This document shows positions 1 to 8,594 of a DNA stretch of 64,000 nucleotides, piece after piece. The first letter of the stretch is position 1. Every line of letters starts with the position of its first letter. This DNA is from Mycobacterium sp. OAS707 (GTDB lineage: Bacteria > Actinomycetota > Actinomycetes > Mycobacteriales > Mycobacteriaceae). The DNA is taken from NCBI RefSeq assembly GCF_014873705.1, contig NZ_JADBDS010000001.1, positions 1,364,001 to 1,428,000 of the forward strand. The letters are read 5' to 3'. The position numbers were made by a program, and so were the translations under genes. The notes beneath the pieces were generated by a model. That model had not been told where the DNA came from. It did not search any database and worked only from the letters and a program-made list of their open reading frames with translations.

Positions 1-549
1 GCCCAAATCATGCTCGACGAAGGCTACGCCGCGGCGACGTCACGGAGGGTCGCGGGCAAGGCCGGCGTCAAGCCCGCGCTGGTGCACTACTACTTCCCAA
101 GCATGGACGATCTGTTCGTCGCCGTTCTGCGTGACAAGGCCGAGGACAATCTGGCACGCCAGCGTCAGGCAATCGCCGAGGCGCAACCGCTGCACGCGCT
201 CTGGCAGCTGAGCAGCGCCCACGATGCGCAGTTGTTCACCGAGTTCCTCGCGATGGCTAACCACCGCAAAGCAATTCGAAGCGAAATCGTGGCCTATGCC
301 ATGCGATTCCGCGACCTAGAAGAAGGCGTAGTCACCTTGGCGTTGAAGGCCCGCGGCATCGACATCGAACAGTTCCCGCCGGTGGTCATGACCATGATCA
401 TGGGCGGCCTGGCGCGGATGGTGCTCCATGAACAGGGACTTGGCATCACCCGCGGGCATCGCGAAGCCGCCGCGTTCATCGACCGCTGGCTTGATCGCTT
501 CGAAATGCCTGCGTGGGATGCGTCCGGGGCAGGAACGGAGGGCCCCTGA
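1..549 (+). CDS. TetR-family regulator, 5' end outside the window
   Basis: The reading frame is open from base 1, so the first residues of the DNA-binding domain are missing. What remains begins in the helix-turn-helix (DEGYAAATSRRVAGKAGVKP, then ALVHYYFPSMDDLF), which is typical of TetR repressors, followed by an all-helical ligand-binding domain. Its stop overlaps the start of the mmpS gene (ATGA at 546-551), so the two are probably translated together and the protein probably controls the mmpS-mmpL genes. It is clearly related to the TetR encoded at 7088-7735: both share the LVxYYFPSxDDxFVA block and a later TEFxAxxNHR block. The inducer is unknown. Confidence 0.9.
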   Translation, partial: AQIMLDEGYAAATSRRVAGKAGVKPALVHYYFPSMDDLFVAVLRDKAEDNLARQRQAIAEAQPLHALWQLSSAHDAQLFTEFLAMANHRKAIRSEIVAYAMRFRDLEEGVVTLALKARGIDIEQFPPVVMTMIMGGLARMVLHEQGLGITRGHREAAAFIDRWLDRFEMPAWDASGAGTEGP

Positions 550-977
550 TGCTGCGTTTCGCCAAGCGTATTTGGGTGCTGCTGGTCATCCTGCTGGTCG
601 TGGCCATCGCGGTTTTCGTGGTTGGCCGCTTCCGCGGTTTCTTCGGCCACACGGTGCTGACCAAGCCGGGCGCCGGGCTGGTCAATGACCCGGAGCCGTT
701 CAACCCCAAGGTCGTCAAGTACGAGATCTTCGGGTCAGGGTCGGTCGCGACAATCAACTACCTGGATCTGGACGCTCAACCGCAGAAGGCCCTGAATGTG
801 CCGTTGCCGTGGGAGCTCACCCTGACGACCACCGCTCCGGCAGCCAGCCCCAACATCATCGCGCAGAGCGACGGCGGCACCATCAGTTGCCGGATCACCG
901 TCGACGGCGTGGTCAAGGATGAGAGGACGACCAACGGCGTGAACGCCCAGACCTTCTGCTTGGTGAAGTCGGCATGA
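549..977 (+). CDS. MmpS-family membrane accessory protein
   Basis: A 142-aa protein with one N-terminal membrane helix (about residues 8-25, rich in V, L and I) and an extracytoplasmic beta-rich domain with two cysteines, the size and layout of MmpS proteins. MmpS proteins are periplasmic partners of MmpL transporters. The ATG at 549 overlaps the TetR stop; an upstream in-frame start at 513 would lie inside the tetR gene and is less likely. The gene is followed 61 bases later by mmpL, the usual pairing. A related MmpS-type domain occurs at the end of the protein at 42435-43190. Confidence 0.93.
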   Translation: MLRFAKRIWVLLVILLVVAIAVFVVGRFRGFFGHTVLTKPGAGLVNDPEPFNPKVVKYEIFGSGSVATINYLDLDAQPQKALNVPLPWELTLTTTAPAASPNIIAQSDGGTISCRITVDGVVKDERTTNGVNAQTFCLVKSA

Positions 978-1038
978 GCGAAGCTTGCGAGCGAATCATC
1001 GGCACAGAATGCGGTAACCGAGCCTGCGAGGTGACCGC

Positions 1039-3936
1039 ATGAGTAATACGCACGTCGGCGCGCACCCGATGATCCCGCGATTCATCCGACTGTTCTGTGT
1101 GCCGATCTTCTTGGGCTGGATCGCACTGGTCGTGATCGTCAACGTCATCGTCCCGCAGCTGGAAGTCGTCGGCGAGGCGCACGCGGTGTCGTTCGCTCCC
1201 AAGGACGCACCGTCGATGCAGGCGATGCAGCGCATCGGTCACGATTTCCAGGAGTTCAATTCCAACAGCTCGGCGATGATCGTCCTGGAGGGCGACCAGC
1301 CACTCGGCGACGCCGCGCACAAGTACTACGACGGCCTGATCAAGAAACTCGAAGCCGACACCAAGCACGTCCAGCACGTTCAGGACTTCTGGGGCGATCC
1401 GCTGACCGCAACGGGCGCGCAGAGCGCCGACGGAAAGGCCGCCAACGTCCAGGTGTACCTGGCGGGCAACCAGGGCGAAACCCTGGCCAACGAGTCCGTG
1501 CAAGCCGTGCGGACGATCATCGACCAGTCGTCCCCGCCGCCTGGAGTCAAGGTTTACGTCACCGGCCCTACGCCGCTCTCGAACGACCAGCACCACGCCG
1601 GCGATAAAAGCGTCAAGCTGATCACCGCCATCACCATGGGCGTCATCTTCGTGATGCTGTTGCTCGTCTACCGGTCGATCGTGACGGTGCTCCTGGTTCT
1701 GGTGATGATGTTCATCGAGTTGTCCGCTGCCCGGGGAATCGTTGCGGCCCTTAGCTATTACAACTTGATCGGGTTGTCGACGTTCGCGGTCAATCTACTC
1801 ACCACGCTGGCGATAGCGGCAAGTACGGACTATGCGATCTTCCTGTTGGGCCGCTACCACGAAGCGCGCAACAACGGCGAGGACCGCGAAACCGCCTTCT
1901 ACACCATGTATCACGGCACCGCTCACGTCATCTTGGGCTCGGGTCTGACCATCGCGGGTGCGACGTTCTGTCTGCACTTCACCAGGCTGCCCTACTTCGA
2001 ATCGTTGGGCATTCCGTTGTCCATCGGAATGCTCGTCGCGACCATCGCCGCGCTGACGATGGCACCCGCGCTGCTGACGATCTGCAGCCGCTTCGGCCTG
2101 TTCGACCCGAAGCGGAAGACCGACACCCGAACTTGGCGGCGGGTCGGCACCGCCGTAGTGCGTTGGCCCGGACCGATTCTCGCCGCATCCGTCGCCCTTG
2201 CGCTTATCGGACTCTTGGCGCTGCCGTCCTACAAGCCGGGCTACTTCGACCGCGATTACCTTCCACCGGACATCCCGGCCAACATCGGCTACGCGGCCGC
2301 CGACCGGCATTTCCCCAAAGCCCGGATGAACCCCGAGTTGCTGATGGTCGAGACCGACCACGACGTACGCAACCCGGCCGACATGCTGGTGATCGAGCGG
2401 ATAGCGAGGGCGATCGCCCACACCCAGGGCGTCGGACGGGTGCAGGCCATCAGCAGACCGCGGGGCGTCCCGATTGAGCACACCTCGATTCCATTCATGG
2501 TCGGTGCGCAGGGCACCACCCAGCAGATGAATCAGGACTACATGGACAAGGTCATGGCCAACATGCTGACGCAGGCCAATGACATGCAGACCTCCATCGA
2601 CACGATGGAGAAGATGCAGAACATCACCATGCAGATGGCCGCGACCACGCACAACATGGTCACCAAGATGGTGGTCACCACCGCCGATCTCGAGGAGTTA
2701 CGCGACCACATAGCGGATTTCGACGATTTCTTCCGCCCGATCCGCAACTACCTCTACTGGGAACCGCACTGCTACGACATTCCGATCTGCTGGTCGATGC
2801 GCTCGATCTTCGACACCCTCGACGGCGTCGACACGATGACCGACGACATCAAGAACCTCTTGCCAGACCTGCAAAAGCTCGACACGCTCATGCCGCAGAT
2901 GGTCGCGATCATGCCCGCCCAGATCGAGTCGATGAAGAGCATGCAGCAGATCACGCTGACGATGTATCAGAGCCAGAAGAGTCAGCAGGATCAGATGAAA
3001 GCGATGCAGGAGAACCAGGGCGCCATGGGCCACGCGTTCGATCAGTCGAAGAACGACGATTCGTTTTATCTTCCACCGGAAGTCTTCGACAACGCCGACT
3101 TCAAGCGCGGCCTGAAGATGTTCGTATCGCCGGACGGAAAAGCCGTGCGGTTCATCATCTCTCACGAAGGTGACCCCGCCACTCCTGAAGGCATCAAACT
3201 CGTGCCACAGATCAAGAGCGCGGCGTTCGAGGCCATCAAGGGCACACCGCTGGAAGGCTCGAAGATCTACATGGCGGGCACCGCCTCGACCTACAAAGAC
3301 ATGCAGGAAGGTGCCAACTGGGACCTGCTGATCGCCGGAATAGCGTCGCTCTGTTTGATTTTCATCATCATGCTGTTGCTCACCCGGGCGGTGATGGCCT
3401 CGGCGGTCATCGTCGGCACGGTGTTGATGTCGCTGGGCACATCCTTCGGCTTGTCCGTGCTGATCTGGGAGCACATCCTTGGCAGGCCGCTGCACTGGCT
3501 GGTGCTGGCGATGTCGGTGATCATCCTGCTGGCGGTGGGCTCCGACTACAACTTGTTGTTGGTGTCCCGATTCAAAGAAGAGATCCACGCCGGCATCAAG
3601 ACCGGAATCATCCGGTCGATGGCGGGCACCGGCGCGGTGGTCACCTCGGCAGGCCTGGTGTTCGCGTTCACCATGATGACGATGATGGTGAGCGACCTGG
3701 TGGTGGCCGGGCAGGTGGGCACGACGATCGGTCTGGGTCTGCTCTTCGACACTTTGGTGATCCGGTCTTTCATGACGCCGGCGATCGCGGCGATGATGGG
3801 GCCCTGGTTCTGGTGGCCACAGATCATCCGGATGCGGCCAAGACCGTCGCCGTGGCCCAAGCCGAAAGAACGCGCGCCCGATACACCGGTCAGCGTCGGC
3901 GCCTCCGACGAGAATCCAACGGGCCCAATCGGATAG
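1039..3936 (+). CDS. MmpL-family RND transporter
   Basis: A 965-aa inner-membrane transporter of the MmpL (mycobacterial membrane protein large) type. It has an N-terminal helix, a porter loop, a block of five helices from about residue 195, a second long loop rich in Met and Gln (about residues 480-690), and a second block of five helices. Both expected Asp-Tyr proton-relay pairs are visible: [12 protein letters not shown] and [19 protein letters not shown] ribosome-binding site lies just before the ATG. MmpL proteins export lipids or siderophores; the substrate here cannot be read from sequence. It forms a unit with the TetR and MmpS genes before it and the DUF732 gene 7 bases after it. Confidence 0.95.
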   Translation: MSNTHVGAHPMIPRFIRLFCVPIFLGWIALVVIVNVIVPQLEVVGEAHAVSFAPKDAPSMQAMQRIGHDFQEFNSNSSAMIVLEGDQPLGDAAHKYYDGLIKKLEADTKHVQHVQDFWGDPLTATGAQSADGKAANVQVYLAGNQGETLANESVQAVRTIIDQSSPPPGVKVYVTGPTPLSNDQHHAGDKSVKLITAITMGVIFVMLLLVYRSIVTVLLVLVMMFIELSAARGIVAALSYYNLIGLSTFAVNLLTTLAIAASTDYAIFLLGRYHEARNNGEDRETAFYTMYHGTAHVILGSGLTIAGATFCLHFTRLPYFESLGIPLSIGMLVATIAALTMAPALLTICSRFGLFDPKRKTDTRTWRRVGTAVVRWPGPILAASVALALIGLLALPSYKPGYFDRDYLPPDIPANIGYAAADRHFPKARMNPELLMVETDHDVRNPADMLVIERIARAIAHTQGVGRVQAISRPRGVPIEHTSIPFMVGAQGTTQQMNQDYMDKVMANMLTQANDMQTSIDTMEKMQNITMQMAATTHNMVTKMVVTTADLEELRDHIADFDDFFRPIRNYLYWEPHCYDIPICWSMRSIFDTLDGVDTMTDDIKNLLPDLQKLDTLMPQMVAIMPAQIESMKSMQQITLTMYQSQKSQQDQMKAMQENQGAMGHAFDQSKNDDSFYLPPEVFDNADFKRGLKMFVSPDGKAVRFIISHEGDPATPEGIKLVPQIKSAAFEAIKGTPLEGSKIYMAGTASTYKDMQEGANWDLLIAGIASLCLIFIIMLLLTRAVMASAVIVGTVLMSLGTSFGLSVLIWEHILGRPLHWLVLAMSVIILLAVGSDYNLLLVSRFKEEIHAGIKTGIIRSMAGTGAVVTSAGLVFAFTMMTMMVSDLVVAGQVGTTIGLGLLFDTLVIRSFMTPAIAAMMGPWFWWPQIIRMRPRPSPWPKPKERAPDTPVSVGASDENPTGPIG

Positions 3937-3943
3937 GGATGAG

Positions 3944-4279
3944 ATGAAGACCAAACTGGCAGCGGTCGCCGCGGGGGCGATAGCGACGGCGCTGGTGTTC
4001 GCCCCATCCGCGTTGGCCGACCCCGACACCGATTTCACCAACGAACTGCACACCTATGGCATCTACGGCGGCAAGGACTACAACGCGTGGATCGGGAAGA
4101 TCACGTGCAAGCGACTCGACAAGGGGCTGGACCAGGACGCCGACAAGTCGGCGAAATTCGTGTTCCTGCAACTGCCGAAGGGCAGCACCACGGAGCAGGC
4201 GTGGCAGTTTCTCGGTGGCGCGCTGCGCTATTACTGCCCCGAAAAGCTGCCGATCCTCGCGTCCGCCACGCAGCAGTGA
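3944..4279 (+). CDS. Secreted DUF732-family protein
   Basis: A 111-aa protein with a classical signal peptide (Lys residues, then an Ala/Val-rich core, cleavage after ALADP near residue 26). The mature part carries the DUF732 hallmarks: a short helical domain with the phrase ELHTYGIYG, and two cysteines that could pair. DUF732 proteins are common in mycobacteria and have no established function. The gene starts 7 bases after mmpL, so it is probably co-transcribed with it and may act in the envelope with the transporter. Confidence 0.88.
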   Translation: MKTKLAAVAAGAIATALVFAPSALADPDTDFTNELHTYGIYGGKDYNAWIGKITCKRLDKGLDQDADKSAKFVFLQLPKGSTTEQAWQFLGGALRYYCPEKLPILASATQQ

Positions 4280-4304
4280 AAACCGGGGCGACTCACCGCG
4301 AGTG

Positions 4305-4336
4305 TTGAGTGGCTTGAGAGTCGAACATATGTTCCA
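4305..4336 (+). promoter_or_regulatory. Promoter with a LexA-type SOS box in its -10 region
   Basis: TTGAGT (4305-4310) and TATGTT (4328-4333) are 17 bases apart, a good vegetative promoter. TCGAACATATGTTCCA (4321-4336) matches the mycobacterial LexA box TCGAAC-N4-GTTCGA with one mismatch, and its core GAACATATGTTC is a perfect palindrome. The box covers the -10, where a repressor would block polymerase. The next gene is the DUF6319-like gene at 4396. Promoter and repressor assignments are inferred from the motif alone. Confidence 0.55.
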
Positions 4337-4395
4337 ATGGGCTCTCGCAGGCCCGCTCACTGCGGGCGATGTTCAAAAAGGAGATCGCCGCAACA

Positions 4396-4845
4396 ATGAC
4401 TGTAGACACTCTGGCACCCGAAGCGCTGTCCACCGAGTTCGACACCCCCGCAATCGTCGTACCTTCCAGCGAGAGCTCCGCGCCTGAGACCAGGCCGGCG
4501 CCCGAAGCGGCCGCCACTGCCGCCCCTGCCGACGAGAAGCCGAAGAATACGCCGGCCAAGAAGGCGGTCGCCAAGAAGACCAAGACTCTCGAGCTGACTC
4601 TTACGGTCACGGGTACCGCCGATGGCGAATGGCGCGCCGAACTCAAACGGGGCACCACATACCTGGCCCGCAACGTCGCGGTCGCCGCTGCCGCTGTTTC
4701 CCGGGCGGCCAAGGAACTGCATGAGGACCTGTCCATGCCGATCGACGAGGTCATCGAAGAGGCACGCGCCGTGCAGGCCGCCAAGGTTGCCGCACTCGAG
4801 GCCGAACTGGAAGCGGCCCGCCAGGCCCTCGCCGACCTGGACTGA
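4396..4845 (+). CDS. DUF6319-like coiled-coil protein
   Basis: A 149-aa protein. The first 60 residues are low-complexity and rich in Ala, Pro, Glu and Lys, including a lysine-rich stretch (PAKKAVAKKTKT). A conserved-looking domain follows (about residues 65-125), then a C-terminal Ala/Glu/Leu helix likely to form a coiled coil. It resembles the mycobacterial DUF6319 family, from memory; no function is known. The ATG at 4396 is chosen because AAGGAG lies 12 bases upstream; an in-frame ATG at 4369 precedes that site. The lysine-rich tail-like segment could bind nucleic acid, but this is only a guess. The upstream LexA-type box suggests DNA-damage control. Confidence 0.75.
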   Translation: MTVDTLAPEALSTEFDTPAIVVPSSESSAPETRPAPEAAATAAPADEKPKNTPAKKAVAKKTKTLELTLTVTGTADGEWRAELKRGTTYLARNVAVAAAAVSRAAKELHEDLSMPIDEVIEEARAVQAAKVAALEAELEAARQALADLD

Positions 4846-4947
4846 GCCCGCCGCGTTCGGTTGGGATGATCTCGAGGACCAGCTCGCGTAACACCAGAAG
4901 GGAGGGTGACACCGTCGCCGGGTATGGCGGCCAAGAGAAGAGGAAAC

Positions 4948-5862
4948 ATGAGCGTGGACAACGTTTCTCAGCTGGGCAGCACGGGACTCGACGAGTTGGT
5001 TCCGTCGCGCTACGCGCAGCAGGTCGGCGATATCGAAGTGCTGGTGATCAGCGATGGCGTGTTGCCGATTACCGCCTCGACGTTGGCCACCAATGCCGAC
5101 CCGGCCGACTTGACGGGCTGGCTGACGGACATGTACCTGGCGCCCGACGTGGTCGACTGGCCACTCAACGTGGTCGTGGTTCGTACGGGCGGCCGGACCA
5201 TCCTCGTCGACGCCGGGCTCGGGGTGGAGTTTCCCGACTTCCCGCGGGCCGGGCAGACAGTCCACCGGCTGGAGGCAGCCGGCATCGACCCCGGATCGGT
5301 GACCGACGTCGTGCTCACCCACCTGCACATGGACCACGTCGGCGGGTTGCTCACCGACGGACTAAAGGCACGGCTGCGTCCGGACCTGCGAGTCCACCTG
5401 GCGGCCAGGGAAGCCGAATTCTGGGAGGCGCCTGATTTCTCGCGGACCGTCATGCCACAGCCGATACCCGACGTGCTGCGGCGAACCGCAACGCAGTTCT
5501 TGGACGAATACCGCAGCCACCTACGGCCGTTCGAGACGGAATACGAGGTCGCGCCAGGAGTCCTCATCACTCGCACCGGCGGCCACACTCCGGGACACAG
5601 CGTGGTCCGCGTGGAGTCCAAGGGCGAGCGGCTGACGTTCGCCGGCGACGCAGTATTTCAGGTCGGGTTCGATAATCCCGAGTGGCAGAACGGTTTCGAA
5701 CACGACCCCGACGAGGCTGCCCGGGTCCGGATCCGTCTGTTGCGGGAGCTGGCGTCGACCGGGGAGGCATTGGTGGCCACTCATCTGCCATTCCCGTCCG
5801 TTTGTCGGGTGGCGGCCGCCGGCAACACGTTCCGCTGTGTACCGGCCGTGTGGGATTACTGA
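4948..5862 (+). CDS. Metallo-beta-lactamase-fold hydrolase
   Basis: A 304-aa soluble enzyme of the metallo-beta-lactamase superfamily. The metal-binding signature THLHMDHVGG begins near residue 124, later ligands lie in GGHTPGHS and in TFAGDAVFQ, and a final His is in ATHLPFPS. The order fits the lactonase/glyoxalase branch of the fold, but the substrate is unknown. The ATG at 4948 has a purine-rich AGAAGAGGAA just ahead; a GTG at 4906 in the same frame lacks a good site. It stands alone, followed by a strong hairpin. Confidence 0.88.
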   Translation: MSVDNVSQLGSTGLDELVPSRYAQQVGDIEVLVISDGVLPITASTLATNADPADLTGWLTDMYLAPDVVDWPLNVVVVRTGGRTILVDAGLGVEFPDFPRAGQTVHRLEAAGIDPGSVTDVVLTHLHMDHVGGLLTDGLKARLRPDLRVHLAAREAEFWEAPDFSRTVMPQPIPDVLRRTATQFLDEYRSHLRPFETEYEVAPGVLITRTGGHTPGHSVVRVESKGERLTFAGDAVFQVGFDNPEWQNGFEHDPDEAARVRIRLLRELASTGEALVATHLPFPSVCRVAAAGNTFRCVPAVWDY

Positions 5863-5879
5863 TCCCACAACGTCGACAA

Positions 5880-5913
5880 GTAACGGCCGCCAGCTGATGA
5901 TGGCGGCCGTTAC
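5880..5913 (+). terminator. Hairpin after the metallo-hydrolase gene
   Basis: A perfect 13-bp inverted repeat (GTAACGGCCGCCA at 5880-5892 and its complement at 5901-5913) with an 8-base loop, 17 bases after the stop codon. There is no T-run after it, as is common in mycobacterial hairpin terminators. Confidence 0.65.
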
Positions 5914-6024
5914 TGCGCTGTAGACCCAAGGACCAATGGCACTGCAAGTCAGGGGCGATTGGATCTGATTGGGAGCCGCTGCCGGCGCGTAGCGTCCGCC
6001 GTAGCCCATGGAAAGGATCGACGG

Positions 6025-6216
6025 ATGACCGAGGCGACAACGACGTATTGCAAGGTCTGCGGGCACGCGAAAGAGCATCATGACTTGAATGTGCATCTAG
6101 ATCCAAAGCACCATGTCAGGGCTCGCGAAGAGGCCGCGCAGGGTCACGGCGCCTGTCGCGACAATTCCTTTGGCGACAACCACTGCATCTGCGTCGAGTT
6201 CGAAAGCTGGACCTGA
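6025..6216 (+). CDS. Small Cys/His-rich protein of unknown function
   Basis: A 63-aa protein. GAAAGGA lies 7 bases before the ATG. It has a CKVCGHAKEHH start, then HHVRAREE, ACRDN and a final CICVEF, giving five Cys and eight His residues in 63; a small zinc-binding fold is likely. I do not recognise a named family. It lies just outside the duplicated tRNA segment that marks the left end of the island, so it is probably part of the host backbone. Confidence 0.6.
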   Translation: MTEATTTYCKVCGHAKEHHDLNVHLDPKHHVRAREEAAQGHGACRDNSFGDNHCICVEFESWT

Positions 6217-6232
6217 CGGACCTTCACAAGAT

Positions 6233-6276
6233 GTAGCGGGGACAGGATTCGAACCTGCGACCTGTGGGTTATGAGC
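6233..6276 (-). repeat. Duplicated 3' part of initiator tRNA (attachment-site copy)
   Basis: Forty-four bases match 13801-13844, the 3' half of the intact tRNA-fMet gene, with one difference (G at 6264, C at 13832). The copy holds the T arm, variable region and part of the anticodon arm; the match stops inside the anticodon stem, so no tRNA can form. The CCA end is not preserved. This is the usual footprint of an element that integrated in a tRNA gene and restored the 3' end at one junction. Confidence 0.85.
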
Positions 6277-6419
6277 TACGCAGCGTGGCTTCGCGAGTGC
6301 TCGCGCCGTCTCATACCTGCAGGTCGGTGCCTCTTCGACGTCCGCGCCGTTGCACATCGTCGCACCGGTCAGCGCGGGTTTCGCCGCGTTTGGTTCCGAC
6401 ATCTGTTCCCAAGTCGGGG

Positions 6420-6983
6420 TCACCAGCGAGCGGGTGCCGGCGCATCGATAGTCAGTGGTCGCCGATAAGAGAGATCTGTGTGGTCGCGGGTACCAATTGG
6501 ATACCCCTTCTCAGTGAAGAACGGCGACTGCAGAACTCGCGCATCGGCGATGAACATTCCTTCGACTGTCGATCGGCGAACCGCAATGCGCCACTGTCCG
6601 TCTTGTCGCTCGAGACGATCGATATAGCGGCCGGTGATGAACTGGGCACTTTTCGTGTCGGACCCGATGAGGACGACGATGACATAGCTTTCAGCGTGCG
6701 CGGTCTCGCCGTCGATGTCGCAGGTGTGGGTTGTGATGTTGTGCGTGTGTACCCGTGAGGTCTCGGCATGGGTCTTGTTCGCCCACTGCGCATACTCGGG
6801 GCCTGCGTTGATCGCATCGCCGTGCTCGTCGACACCATCTGAGTGATATGCCGACGTGAGCAGGTCGACGTCATGGCGGTCATGGCCGCGCGCGTGCCGG
6901 CAGATGCAGTCCAGGATTTCGGTGCGGTCCAGGAGATATCGCACGTCGGCTTGAAGCGTTGCGAAGTCGGTGTCAACGGTCAT
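6420..6983 (-). CDS. SnoaL-like / NTF2-fold protein
   Basis: A 187-aa protein with the pattern of the SnoaL-like NTF2 fold: an opening helix (LLDRTEILDCICRHARGHDR), an acidic stretch with YHSDGVDEHG, then alternating strands, including HTHNITTH and SYVIVVLIG, ending with TGRYIDRLERQDGQW. Members of this fold act as dehydratases, isomerases or ring-cleavage helpers, often on steroid- or aromatic-like substrates. The ATG at 6983 has GAGGAG 4 bases upstream; an in-frame TTG at 6995 is less likely. It is divergent from the tetR gene, with the palindromic operator between them. Confidence 0.8.
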   Translation of the reverse strand: MTVDTDFATLQADVRYLLDRTEILDCICRHARGHDRHDVDLLTSAYHSDGVDEHGDAINAGPEYAQWANKTHAETSRVHTHNITTHTCDIDGETAHAESYVIVVLIGSDTKSAQFITGRYIDRLERQDGQWRIAVRRSTVEGMFIADARVLQSPFFTEKGYPIGTRDHTDLSYRRPLTIDAPAPARW

Positions 6984-7022
6984 GGTTCTCCTCAAGGCGG
7001 CTCATGGGTACGCCACTGCCCA

Positions 7023-7038
7023 CTATACGACTGTATAG
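7023..7038. promoter_or_regulatory. Palindromic operator 1 (snoaL-like / tetR)
   Basis: CTATACGACTGTATAG: 6-bp inverted arms around four bases, between the divergent SnoaL-like and TetR genes. A second, degenerate half-site (GCGTATAGCAG) follows at 7047-7057. It matches the 16-bp family found ahead of the other island genes; binding by the adjacent TetR is inferred. Confidence 0.6.
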
Positions 7039-7087
7039 CAGACGGGCGTATAGCAGAATAGGGATCAACCGATCGAACGGAGCAGCC

Positions 7088-7735
7088 ATGGCGACGGCGG
7101 CGCGGCGCGTGGGCGCCGAGACATCGAAGACCCGCGAGGTCCTTCTCGACTGCGTCGAAAAGATGATGCTCGAAGAGGGTTATCCGAGCGTCACCTATCG
7201 GGCGCTCGCGACGAAGGCGGGTGTCACACCCAGTCTGGTGCAGTACTACTTCCCCAGCCTCGATGACATCTTCGTCGCTGCCATCAAGCGTTACTCAGAA
7301 CGCGGTTTGACATATCTCGCCGAGTCGCTGAAGCGTCGTGCCGAGGATCCGCTGCGCGCTGTGTGGGAGTACTCCTGGGATGAGGCGTCGGGCGCGCTGA
7401 TCACCGAGTTCATGGCGCTGGGCAATCATCGTGAGTCCGTGCGGACCGAGATCGCGGCGGTCACCAAGAGCGTGCGCCGAATGCAGTTGGATGCACTGGT
7501 CGCCAAGTATGGCAAGGACGCTCGACCGATCGGCGACCTGTCCCTTCCAGCGCTACAGCTGTTGATGTCGGGTCTACCGAAATTCCTCAACCTCGAGAAG
7601 GGCATCGGGGTGAAGTCCGGACATGATGAGGTCACAAAGGCTTTCGAGCGCTACATCGGATCCGTGGAGCCGCCGGCCGATCCGCCCAAGCGAAAGTCGA
7701 GCACGCGCCGGCGCGCAGCGGGGCGGACCCGCTAG
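7088..7735 (+). CDS. TetR-family regulator of the island
   Basis: A 215-aa TetR protein. The helix-turn-helix lies at about residues 30-62 (YPSVTYRALATKAGVTPSLV, then QYYFPSLDDIFVA) and is followed by a helical ligand-binding domain. The ATG at 7088 follows a GGAG; the open frame extends to 6959 but would cover the operator region. The tail is very basic (KRKSSTRRRAAGRTR). Its own promoter carries the palindrome also found before the SDR, P450 and secreted-protein genes, so it is the natural candidate for the regulator of the whole island. It is a homologue of the TetR at the left window edge. Confidence 0.9.
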   Translation: MATAARRVGAETSKTREVLLDCVEKMMLEEGYPSVTYRALATKAGVTPSLVQYYFPSLDDIFVAAIKRYSERGLTYLAESLKRRAEDPLRAVWEYSWDEASGALITEFMALGNHRESVRTEIAAVTKSVRRMQLDALVAKYGKDARPIGDLSLPALQLLMSGLPKFLNLEKGIGVKSGHDEVTKAFERYIGSVEPPADPPKRKSSTRRRAAGRTR

Positions 7736-7742
7736 GCCGGTC

Positions 7743-8513
7743 TCAGCGGAGGACGGTCCCGCCGTCGATGTTGAGCACCTGCCCATTGATCCACGCACCC
7801 TCTTCGGACATCAGGAAGGCAACCAGCGCTGCGACGTCGCCGGTCTCCCCCACCCGCGGACCGCGAATGCGCCTCAGCGCGCCGGCTTCGAGTTCGGCCC
7901 ACTGCGGGGCGGCGCGGATCGCCTCGGTGGCGGTGAAGCCCGGAGCGACTGCGTTGCAGCGGATTCCGTCTTTGCCCCAGCGAGAGGCGACGTGTCGTGT
8001 CAGGGCCCCGATTCCGGCCTTGGCGGTGGCATAAGCAGGCCGTGCTGGTTCGCCCTGGAACGCAGCCGCCGAGGACATATTGACAATCGCGCCGCCGCCG
8101 CGAGCCATCAGCTTTGGGATGACGTATTTCATGGCGGCGACGTAGCCGCGAAGGTTGACCGCCATCACGCGATCCCAGACGTCCAAGTCGATGTCGACGA
8201 CATCGGTGTCAGACCGCAGCGCGCCCATGTCCGCTCCGACGGTGAACAGAAAGTCCACGCCGCCGAAAGTGTCTCCGGCGTCGTTTACGAGTACTGCGAT
8301 GGATTCAGGTTCGGCTAAGTCGAAGGCCACCGGATGCGCGGATCCGCCTGCCTCACAGATACTCTCAGCGGTGCGTCGTGCGCTGTCGATGGCGATGTCG
8401 CCGACGACGACGTGGCAACCCTCGGCGCCGAGCCGGACGGCCGTGGTTGCGCCGATACCGGTCGCACCACCGGCCACGATCGCAACCCGGCCAGCCAATC
8501 CCTGCAGGGACAT
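7743..8513 (-). CDS. SDR-family oxidoreductase (island SDR 1)
   Basis: A 256-aa short-chain dehydrogenase. The NAD(P)-binding motif is GGATGIGATTAV near residue 16, the active-site serine lies in NMSSAAA, and the catalytic YATAK lies in PAYATAKAG. The usual NNAG segment is replaced by FTVGAD, a small oddity. The C-terminus has the typical NGQVLNIDGG. GGAGGAG precedes the ATG at 8513. Its promoter region contains operator 2. It is convergent with the tetR gene, 7 bases apart. The substrate is unknown; the context suggests oxidation of a hydroxyl made by the P450. Confidence 0.9.
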   Translation of the reverse strand: MSLQGLAGRVAIVAGGATGIGATTAVRLGAEGCHVVVGDIAIDSARRTAESICEAGGSAHPVAFDLAEPESIAVLVNDAGDTFGGVDFLFTVGADMGALRSDTDVVDIDLDVWDRVMAVNLRGYVAAMKYVIPKLMARGGGAIVNMSSAAAFQGEPARPAYATAKAGIGALTRHVASRWGKDGIRCNAVAPGFTATEAIRAAPQWAELEAGALRRIRGPRVGETGDVAALVAFLMSEEGAWINGQVLNIDGGTVLR

Positions 8514-8571
8514 TCCCGCTCCTCCAGTTGCTCTCCTGACCGCCGACCAGCTGAGACGGTGCTTTCTACTG

Positions 8572-8587
8572 CTGTACGATCGTACGG
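8572..8587. promoter_or_regulatory. Palindromic operator 2 (SDR 1)
   Basis: CTGTACGATCGTACGG, 59 bases upstream of the SDR 1 start on the minus strand. It is the island motif with one imperfect position in the right arm. Confidence 0.55.
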
Positions 8588-8594
8588 CAGTAGG

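Noticed and set aside
6097..6423. A minus-strand frame that could be the tail of an integrase near the tRNA copy
   Set aside because: Its end is the translated tRNA remnant and the rest has no Arg-His-x-x-Tyr pattern. No recombinase could be found on either strand of the island.
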